From Clostridiales bacterium (GTDB taxonomy: Bacteria > Bacillota > Clostridia > Peptostreptococcales > JAAYPU01): 5,009 bases of DNA. This document shows, piece by piece, positions 1-5,009 of the stretch. Both the position numbers and the translations under genes were made by a program. The first letter of the stretch is position 1; every line of letters begins with the position of its first letter. The stretch spans positions 1-5,009 of the forward strand of contig JAAYPU010000053.1 of assembly GCA_012519645.1 (NCBI GenBank), read 5' to 3'. The notes beneath the pieces were generated by a model. The model saw only the letters and a program-made list of their open reading frames with translations. It was not told the DNA's origin and did not search any database.

Positions 1-1
1 A

Positions 2-1189
2 AACTATGAATTTAGCAGAAAAACAAATTTTATTTCTCTACACCTTATTCTTGGCATTACGTTGCTTGGCGGTGTTATCTACTTAAAAAATCAGTTAGCC
101 ACCAAAGCAAATTCAAAGTTCCTTGAAGCGTATTCAGAAGGGGATAGTATTTCTGCATCACGTTCTATTTCTAATGCAATAAAACTACAGAATAGCAATG
201 CTTTGCTATTCTTCAACAGAAGTCTTATTTCTGACACTATACTGGCAAAATATCCGATTTTCAGTTATGATTTAAATAGGGAAGAAAAGAAAGTCATCCT
301 AACGTGCATTGACGATTTGAAAGAAGCTGAAAGGTTAAGTCCGTTAGATGCAATGATAAAGCATAATCTGGCTGTTTTATATAGTGCAGTTAACAATAAA
401 AATAAAGCACAGGATAAACTTGACGAAGCATTAAAGATAGAACCTTATGAGCCCTTATTTGCAACCTCAAAAGCATTATTCCTAAAGACAATTGGTAATA
501 CAGAAGCTGCAAACAATCAACTCCTTGAAGCGGTAAAATTGTCTCCTGAAATACTAGAGTCGGAGGTTTGGATGGGTTTTGGTATTTCAGATTCCATTAT
601 TGGCAGGCTAATTGCAAATAATCCTGACACATTGAACCCCATATTGGCAGCCCGAACAGCTCGAATAGAAATGATCAGCGGAGACTTGCAAAGAGCAAAA
701 CACTTGTTAGATAAAGTGACGACAACCTTGCCTAACCTAAACCGCCCCTGGCTATACAGGGGGCAAGTAGCCTTGCAGGAAAAAGACACTTCTATGTTTA
801 AAACCTGCTTGCATAGGGCATTGCTGTTAGATGGAACTGATATGCTGGTACATTATGTATTGGGCAATTTTCATGCATCTATTGGAGATACGACAGATGC
901 AATTTATTATTACCGTCAATGCCTTATTAGCTATGTTAATGTTTCATCTCCAAATTACATCCAAACCAGAGGGTATTATCAAACTAAAACCATTAGAAAT
1001 AGTGTTCTACCAAGTAAACTGTTAAGTATGCAAAAGCACCACATTAACGCTAAAAATTTATGTTTAACTCTGGCTGAGTTATACAAAGGAATTTCCAAAC
1101 AAAAGGAAGCACAACTTTTTAATGAATGTTACAATGGGAAAAAGGAATTGACTAAGGTATTGGAAGAAACAAGTATTAAAAGATTATGA
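2..1189 (+). CDS. Membrane-anchored TPR protein, 5'-truncated by window edge
   Basis: The reading frame is open to the left edge, giving 395 visible residues, so the gene is partial. A TTG at 62 could serve as a start, but it falls in the middle of a hydrophobic stretch (visible residues about 10-28, FISLHLILGITLLGGVIYL), and the first in-frame ATG is not until 353. I therefore take the frame to continue upstream. After the likely transmembrane helix come helical repeats of TPR type, with the usual A/L/Y spacing: about residues 119-148 (HNLAVLYSAVNN), 152-182 (ALFLKTIGNTEAANNQLLEA), 214-244 (GDLQRAKHLLDK), 249-278, 281-310 (GNFHASIGDTTDAIYYY) and 350-379. TPRs bind partner proteins, so an envelope scaffolding or assembly role is likely, with the repeats on one side of the inner membrane. 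A helix just before TPRs also fits the C-terminal end of an O-antigen-ligase/polymerase-like protein with a TPR tail; this cannot be tested without the upstream sequence. The gene overlaps the following TolC-family gene by four bases. The TPR call is firm; the specific function is unknown. Confidence 0.85.
   Translation, partial: NYEFSRKTNFISLHLILGITLLGGVIYLKNQLATKANSKFLEAYSEGDSISASRSISNAIKLQNSNALLFFNRSLISDTILAKYPIFSYDLNREEKKVILTCIDDLKEAERLSPLDAMIKHNLAVLYSAVNNKNKAQDKLDEALKIEPYEPLFATSKALFLKTIGNTEAANNQLLEAVKLSPEILESEVWMGFGISDSIIGRLIANNPDTLNPILAARTARIEMISGDLQRAKHLLDKVTTTLPNLNRPWLYRGQVALQEKDTSMFKTCLHRALLLDGTDMLVHYVLGNFHASIGDTTDAIYYYRQCLISYVNVSSPNYIQTRGYYQTKTIRNSVLPSKLLSMQKHHINAKNLCLTLAELYKGISKQKEAQLFNECYNGKKELTKVLEETSIKRL
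1186..1189 (+). other. ATGA stop/start overlap coupling the TPR and TolC genes
   Basis: The TGA of the TPR gene (1187-1189) overlaps the ATG of the TolC-family gene (1186-1188). There is no separate promoter space and no purine-rich ribosome site, so translation of the second gene probably depends on ribosomes ending the first. This supports one operon and a shared process. Confidence 0.85.
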
Positions 1190-2496
1190 GAGTATCCATT
1201 TTATTAATAGTATTTCATATAGCAGAATGCCTGGTAAATGCCCAACCTAAGTTTAGATTGGGAGACTGCATTGATATAGCTCTAAAAAACAGGGTTGAAA
1301 TTCTAAATAGTAATATTAATATTCAAAATGCGGAATTTAGTTTGCAACAAGCAAAATTTGCAAACTCCCCAACATTAAATGCCAGGTTTAGCCACAATCA
1401 CAACTATAATGCAAGCAATTCCGATTTATTTGGAGACTATTCAGGAAGCATGTCTTTATCCGGTAGTTTTCCATTGTTTGAATGGTTGAAATATTGGAAG
1501 GGTATTGATTTAGCCGAAAACTATCTGGCTGAGCAAAATATGCAAAAAAGTTATCAGTATTTTTCTGTTTGCAAAACAACAATCGAACACTTTTATTCGA
1601 TCCTATATAGTTACGAAAATATCAAGGCAACAAAACGTCATTTAGCCATTTCAGATAGTATCAGGCAAAATACTATTGCTTTATTTGAAGCCGGTAAGAT
1701 AATGCAAAATGATGTAGAGGAAGCCAACTTACAGTTCATTCAAAATCAAAAAAGCCTTCACATTGGTATGCGTGAATATGAAATTGCATATTCAAACTTG
1801 ATTAACGCATTGCAAATCAGCGACAGCATTGAGATTGATTTTGAATATTACGACACCTTATCAAATTCTTTATTATTTGACTTACCTGTATATAAGGACT
1901 ATTTACAGCAGTCAATTTCGAACAACCCATATATAAAAACCTTAGAATTAAAACTTAAAAACCAGGAGCTAAACTATTCAATAACAAAAATTTTAAACAG
2001 ACCAACTCTGGATATTAATTATTCGGCCTCTACTGGATATTCCGAACAACTTATTAATAGCGTTAGTATTGACTTAAGCCAGAATCTTAAAAATTCTTTT
2101 GCAGGTTTGATTGGTGTAACTTTAACAATACCAATTATTAACCGGAAAGAATATCGAATAAATGTACTTACTTCAGAAAATAACATAAAAATTCAGAAAA
2201 ACATTAATGATGCTGAATACCTAAACCTTAGTAATATTCTAAATAAACAATATATTGAAACAAATTCGCTGATAAAACAGCAGCAAATCTCCCTGCAAGA
2301 AGTTGAAAGTATTTCAAAAATATTGCAAAACAGGCTTGCATTATACCTAAATGGCAAAGACGATATATTTTCGGTTTTATCCTATAAACGACAATATAAT
2401 AGCGTTGAGAGAGAATATATCTTGCTCAAATTTGAAACCATGCTTCAGGTAGAATTAATGAAGTTGTTTATGAATGGGATATTTGTTCAAGACTAA
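1186..2496 (+). CDS. TolC family outer membrane efflux/secretion protein
   Basis: This 436-residue protein fits the OEP/TolC family, which forms trimeric channels through the outer membrane and periplasm for efflux pumps or type I secretion. Residues 1-19 form a signal peptide, with probable cleavage at VNA|QPKF. The family's internal duplication is visible. Half one has an opening helix (about 24-66, LGDCIDIALKNRVEIL), a beta strand ending in PLFEW (87-100) and a long helix with EAGKIMQNDVEEA (165-209). Half two repeats this order: 236-282 (SNNPYIKTLELKLKNQ...RPTLDINYS), 308-327 (GVTLTIPIINRKEYRINV) and 385-428 (NGKDDIFSVLSYKRQYNSVE). The length is close to that usual for Bacteroidota members. 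The ATG at 1186 is chosen because it gives the signal peptide and makes an ATGA overlap with the previous stop. No Shine-Dalgarno site is seen, so re-initiation is likely. Usual partners (HlyD-like adaptor, ABC or RND pump) are not in the window and may lie upstream. The cargo cannot be inferred. Confidence 0.92.
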   Translation: MRVSILLIVFHIAECLVNAQPKFRLGDCIDIALKNRVEILNSNINIQNAEFSLQQAKFANSPTLNARFSHNHNYNASNSDLFGDYSGSMSLSGSFPLFEWLKYWKGIDLAENYLAEQNMQKSYQYFSVCKTTIEHFYSILYSYENIKATKRHLAISDSIRQNTIALFEAGKIMQNDVEEANLQFIQNQKSLHIGMREYEIAYSNLINALQISDSIEIDFEYYDTLSNSLLFDLPVYKDYLQQSISNNPYIKTLELKLKNQELNYSITKILNRPTLDINYSASTGYSEQLINSVSIDLSQNLKNSFAGLIGVTLTIPIINRKEYRINVLTSENNIKIQKNINDAEYLNLSNILNKQYIETNSLIKQQQISLQEVESISKILQNRLALYLNGKDDIFSVLSYKRQYNSVEREYILLKFETMLQVELMKLFMNGIFVQD

Positions 2497-2660
2497 TTCA
2501 ACAATTTGTGATAATGATTAAGTCGGCAAACCTTGTATCATTCTACACTATAAGATTGGCACAAATAGCAAATGTTATGAAGATTTTTGATAAGTTTTGA
2601 AAAGCAAAAGAAGTTTGGAACAATACTAATACACTGAATCAGTAAATATTGCGCATAAAA
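2497..2660 (+). other. Intergenic spacer between TolC gene and lipoprotein gene; no gene seen
   Basis: About 160 AT-rich bases separate the two genes, enough for a promoter. The best match to the Bacteroidota -7 element (TAnnTTTG) is TAAGATTG at 2551-2558, one mismatch, but no TTTG lies at the proper distance upstream. Another pairing is TTTG at 2505-2508 with AAACCTTG at 2528-2535, which is weak. Short inverted repeats are present: AATGAT (2513-2518) with ATCATT (2537-2542), and ATTTGTG (2504-2510) with CACAAAT (2560-2566). None is followed by a T-run, so I do not call a terminator. The spacer suggests that the lipoprotein gene may have its own transcription start, but this is not proven. 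Confidence 0.5.
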
Positions 2661-4661
2661 ATGAAAAATAAGAAATTGAACAGTATATTAATAAAATCTG
2701 TATCATATTGTCAAGGTGTAAAATTATTGGCGTTAGTGTTCATTTCCTTTGCATGCTTAGCATGCAAGCAACAAACAACCGAGCTCGAGAGAGTTTTGAA
2801 GTTAGCCGGGAAAAATAGAATAGAATTAGAAAAGGTCATTGAACATTATTCTCAAAATGAGGGTGACTCATTGAAACTGAAAGCAGCAATATTCCTGATT
2901 ACTAATATGGATGTTCATTTTTCGTATAAGAGTGAAACCTGGGATGACTTTCAGATGGAAATGGATACTCTTTTCAAACATGAAGATAGACCCGCTGAAC
3001 TCGAACAAGAATTAGAGCGTTTATATGAAAAATATGGAACCAGTCTATACGACTTAAGCTACAACTCTGATCTTCAAACAATCTCTGCAGATTTTCTCAT
3101 CTTTAATATAGACATGGCTTTTGAAAAATGGAGCGGGCCCTATGCTTCTCATCTTAGTTTTGATGATTTCTGCGAATACCTCCTTCCCTATCGAGCCGGC
3201 AGAGAGCCTTTAGCTGACTGGCGCAAAGAGTTTCAAGAAAACTTTATACCTTCGCTATATGCGCGACTTCCTGAAGGAACAGACTCAATAAGTGCTATAG
3301 ATTATTGTAATGCGGTTAAAACATATCCACATGGAAATCTCTCTCTTGTCGGTGGTAAGTTACCCGATTACAATGCACATATTCTCTCAATTATGCGTAT
3401 GGGCAACTGTAGACATTATTGTACACAAGCAATTTTGGCGACAAGATTCCTGGGAATTCCGGTAAGCATTGATTTCACCCCTCAATGGGCAACACGTAGT
3501 TTGGGCCATGAGTGGAATGTCTTGATTCAGAAGAACGGACACCCTCTAAGTTTTGGTATAGGAGACAACTGTGAGCTTGGTGAACATGTTGAATTTATAC
3601 CAGATAGAATTCCGCCTAAGGTATATAGACAAACTTTTTCAAAACAAAAAGAAAGTCTGGCAATGATCCGTGGGAAGGAAAACATTCCCCCATCATTATC
3701 ATCTCCGTGTATGAAGGATGTAACAGATGAGTATTATGACTGCGTTGATGTTCCCGTAATATTTGACTTTAAAGCACCAGGGAAAAACAAATTTGCCTAT
3801 TTGGCAGTATTTGACAACAAAAAATGGGTTCCTGTCGCTTGGGCCAAAACGAGTGACGACAAGGCATGTTTTAAAAAATTGAATAGGAACATTTTGTATC
3901 TGCCTGGATATTATAATAAGAATAGATTTATCCCTGCAGCGTCTCCCTTCATTATCGACAGCTTAGGGAATATCAGCCATGTAGAATTGAGTAGAAACAG
4001 TAAGCAGAGCATGATACTAAGCAGAAAATATCAAACTGGTTTAGTTAATGAGCACTGTGAAGAAATGGTTGGAGGCAGATTCCAGGTTGCGAACAAAGCT
4101 GATTTTAGTGATGCTATTAGTATAGCTGAAATAAAGGTAAAGCCCGACGCCTCTTATCATATTGTTACCACAGAATTTGAAGGGTCTTTCAGGTATTTCA
4201 GATATATTGCTCGTCCAAAATCTCTTGGAACAATTGCTGAATTAGAAATATATGAATCCGAATCGGAAGAGAAATTAACGGGAAAAATAATAGGCACAGA
4301 ACAAACTATTCCGGATTTTGCTAAAGAAAAGGCCTTTGACGGCGACCCTCTTACTAGTTTCAAAAAATGGGAATTTGATGAAGTATGGGTAGGCTTAGAA
4401 TTTGACAAACCCAGACAAATCGAGAAAATTGTTTACTTGCCCGGAAATGATGACAACTGTATCCGTGACGGAGAATTGTATGAATTGTTTTATTGGGATA
4501 ACAAATGGGTATCTCTTGGAAAACAAACAGGTAGCAGCGAGACATATAGATTGAAATATGAAAATGCTCCGATAGGAGCTCTTTACCTACTGCGCAATCT
4601 TACAAAAGGAGTAGAAGAGCGCATCTTTACATATGAAAATAACCGACAGGTGTGGTGGTAA
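2661..4661 (+). CDS. Lipoprotein with transglutaminase-like core and C-terminal discoidin-like domain
   Basis: The protein has 666 residues from the ATG at 2661. A TTG at 2649 would add four residues; ATG is preferred because it directly precedes the basic KNKK end of the signal peptide. A hydrophobic stretch ends in ACLACKQQ, a type II (lipoprotein) signal with Cys35 (or Cys32) as lipid anchor; the lipobox is imperfect. Residues about 41-235 are mostly helical and not recognised. Residues about 240-305 match the transglutaminase/papain-like core: MGNCRHYC (nucleophile Cys250), LATRFLGIPVSIDF, LGHEWNV (His283) and SFGIGDN (Asp302). About 350-435 looks like a beta-sandwich (YLAVFDNKKWVPVAWAK). 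About 470-651 resembles an F5/8 type C (discoidin) domain: GGRFQVANKADFSDA, FRYIARP, IAELEIYE, AFDGDPLTSF, ending EERIFTYEN..QVWW. Such proteins probably act on proteins or peptides at a glycan-bearing surface. Whether this one is a peptidase, a cross-linking enzyme or inactive is unknown. The remaining protein is unusually rich in cysteine. Confidence 0.85.
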   Translation: MKNKKLNSILIKSVSYCQGVKLLALVFISFACLACKQQTTELERVLKLAGKNRIELEKVIEHYSQNEGDSLKLKAAIFLITNMDVHFSYKSETWDDFQMEMDTLFKHEDRPAELEQELERLYEKYGTSLYDLSYNSDLQTISADFLIFNIDMAFEKWSGPYASHLSFDDFCEYLLPYRAGREPLADWRKEFQENFIPSLYARLPEGTDSISAIDYCNAVKTYPHGNLSLVGGKLPDYNAHILSIMRMGNCRHYCTQAILATRFLGIPVSIDFTPQWATRSLGHEWNVLIQKNGHPLSFGIGDNCELGEHVEFIPDRIPPKVYRQTFSKQKESLAMIRGKENIPPSLSSPCMKDVTDEYYDCVDVPVIFDFKAPGKNKFAYLAVFDNKKWVPVAWAKTSDDKACFKKLNRNILYLPGYYNKNRFIPAASPFIIDSLGNISHVELSRNSKQSMILSRKYQTGLVNEHCEEMVGGRFQVANKADFSDAISIAEIKVKPDASYHIVTTEFEGSFRYFRYIARPKSLGTIAELEIYESESEEKLTGKIIGTEQTIPDFAKEKAFDGDPLTSFKKWEFDEVWVGLEFDKPRQIEKIVYLPGNDDNCIRDGELYELFYWDNKWVSLGKQTGSSETYRLKYENAPIGALYLLRNLTKGVEERIFTYENNRQVWW

Positions 4662-4672
4662 TTGTGTTAACA

Positions 4673-4733
4673 GTTGGCGCGAATTTCTGTGAATAGGCAA
4701 AGTTGCCTATCCGAGCGGCAATTCGTGCCTAAC
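4673..4733. repeat. Imperfect 61-base hairpin downstream of the lipoprotein gene
   Basis: The left arm GTTGGCGCGAATT (4673-4685) pairs with the right arm AATTCGTGCCTAAC (4720-4733). This gives a 10-base-pair stem with one G-T pair, then one bulged T and three more pairs. A second, perfect hairpin sits inside it: ATAGGCAA (4693-4700), a two-base loop, and TTGCCTAT (4703-4710). A GTGTTA/TAACAC pair (4664-4669 with 4730-4735) offers an alternative base. It begins 11 bases after the stop codon, so it could shape the 3' end of the transcript, but no T-run follows, which argues against a classical intrinsic terminator. Confidence 0.7.
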
Positions 4734-4793
4734 ACATTCGACAATATAACTTTCTTGGCTTTGACTTTGCACGGTTTACAAATTCGCCCGAAC
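4673..4793. repeat. Longer inverted repeat sharing the hairpin's left arm
   Basis: The minus strand of 4778-4793 reads GTTCGGGCGAATTTGT, close to the left hairpin arm GTTGGCGCGAATTTCTGT at 4673-4690. The similarity resumes with GCAAAG (4697-4702) against CTTTGC (4765-4770). The left arm can therefore pair either with 4720-4733 or with 4765-4793, giving two mutually exclusive folds. The same motif thus occurs three times, once forward and twice inverted. This suggests a small non-coding palindromic element or a remnant of one; I do not recognise its family. Confidence 0.5.
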
Positions 4794-4855
4794 GATGTAA
4801 TTCTTTACCAGAGTATAAATTAAAATCAAGGTAAACTCATATTAAGTAAAAAAGC

Positions 4856-5009
4856 TGGATATTCCGGTGATATTGACCCCTCATTCCGGTGATACTGACC
4901 CCTCACTGGTAGAGGTTCAAAGAACGTGATAGACTGACAATATTGCCGTTTTTTTCGGATCACCAGTAAAAACATGTGGAATTAAACTCTGTATCAAGCA
5001 TTATTGTAT
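4856..5009. mobile_element. Probable left terminal region of an IS21-like insertion sequence (partial)
   Basis: From about 4856 the sequence reads TGGATATTCCGGTGATATTG and then contains tandem repeats with a GACCCC core. Ends of IS21-family elements carry several repeated copies of a terminal sequence, and GACCCC/GGGGTC-type repeats with CCGG are familiar to me from such ends, so I infer an IS21-like end with the element body to the right. No transposase frame is visible in the 100 bases after the repeats: frames on both strands are interrupted or only short and uncharacteristic. istA/istB would have to lie beyond the right edge. The exact outer boundary and target duplication cannot be determined. 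A degenerate remnant end is equally possible. Confidence 0.4.
4861..4904. repeat. Two tandem 22-base repeats with a GACCCC core
   Basis: Positions 4861-4882 and 4883-4904 are identical except for one T/C difference at the thirteenth base; both begin ATTCCGGTGATA and end TGACCCCTC. A degenerate third copy, GTGATAGACTGAC, lies at 4926-4938 with two extra bases. The spacing of about two helical turns fits repeated protein-binding sites, such as transposase sites at an insertion-sequence end. Confidence 0.9.

Noticed and set aside
6..86. Short + frame starting at ATG 6
   Set aside because: It ends after 26 codons and overlaps the membrane-helix part of the TPR frame, which is the better coding frame.
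517..789. Minus-strand 90-codon frame inside the TPR gene
   Set aside because: It lies wholly antisense to a well-supported TPR coding frame and its translation shows no recognisable domain.
831..1025. Second + strand frame inside the TPR gene
   Set aside because: It overlaps the TPR frame throughout and reads as an out-of-frame shadow with low-complexity hydrophobic content.
2505..2658. Bacteroidota-type promoter for the lipoprotein gene
   Set aside because: Candidate -7 elements (TAAGATTG at 2551, TAAATATTG at 2643) lack a TTTG at the right spacing, so no specific promoter is called.
4157..4545. Two overlapping minus-strand frames inside the lipoprotein gene
   Set aside because: Both are antisense to the discoidin-like region, which has clear motif support on the + strand.
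4693..4710. Intrinsic transcription terminator after the lipoprotein gene
   Set aside because: The hairpin is perfect but short (eight base pairs, two-base loop) and is followed by CCGAGCGG instead of a T-run.
4664..4735. Integron attC-like recombination site (GCCTAAC and GTTGGCG cores)
   Set aside because: An attC site runs from an AAC core to a GTT core; here the order is GTT first and AAC last, the left core does not fit the consensus, and no integrase or cassette structure is seen.
4921..5009. End of an istB-like gene on the minus strand entering from the right
   Set aside because: Minus-strand frames from the right edge stop within 16 codons or fewer and show no IstB-like residues, so no coding call is made.

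Overview
The window reads as a piece of a Bacteroidota (Bacteroidetes) chromosome. This is inferred from low-GC coding, absence of clear Shine-Dalgarno sites, a TolC-type outer membrane protein, and a long lipoprotein joining a transglutaminase-like domain to a discoidin-like domain that ends in an ERIFTYEN...WW tail I associate with Bacteroidales proteins. No species can be named from the sequence. All three recognised genes are on the + strand.

Positions 2-1189 hold the 3' part of a membrane-anchored tetratricopeptide-repeat (TPR) protein whose true start lies left of the window. Its stop overlaps the start of the next gene (1186-2496, TolC/OEP-family outer membrane efflux protein) in an ATGA arrangement, so these two are almost certainly co-transcribed and translationally coupled. 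No ABC transporter or membrane-fusion subunit is visible, so the exported substrate is unknown. A spacer of about 160 bases follows. Then comes a predicted surface or periplasmic lipoprotein (2661-4661) with a complete-looking Cys/His/Asp transglutaminase/peptidase core, a probable beta-sandwich region and a C-terminal F5/8-type-C-like carbohydrate-binding region. Whether it works with the export genes or is an independent unit cannot be decided here.

From 4662 to the right edge (348 bases) I see no gene. The first part (about 4664-4793) is an imperfect inverted-repeat element: a GTT-GGC-CGAATT-type motif occurs once forward and twice inverted and can form alternative hairpins. The last about 150 bases look like the terminal region of an insertion sequence, probably of the IS21 type: two near-identical 22-base tandem repeats (CCGGTGATA...GACCCC) plus a degenerate third copy, with the transposase genes expected beyond the right edge. 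The two non-coding structures are the least explained part of the window. The coupled TPR/TolC pair and the cysteine-rich lipoprotein are the most interesting coding content.
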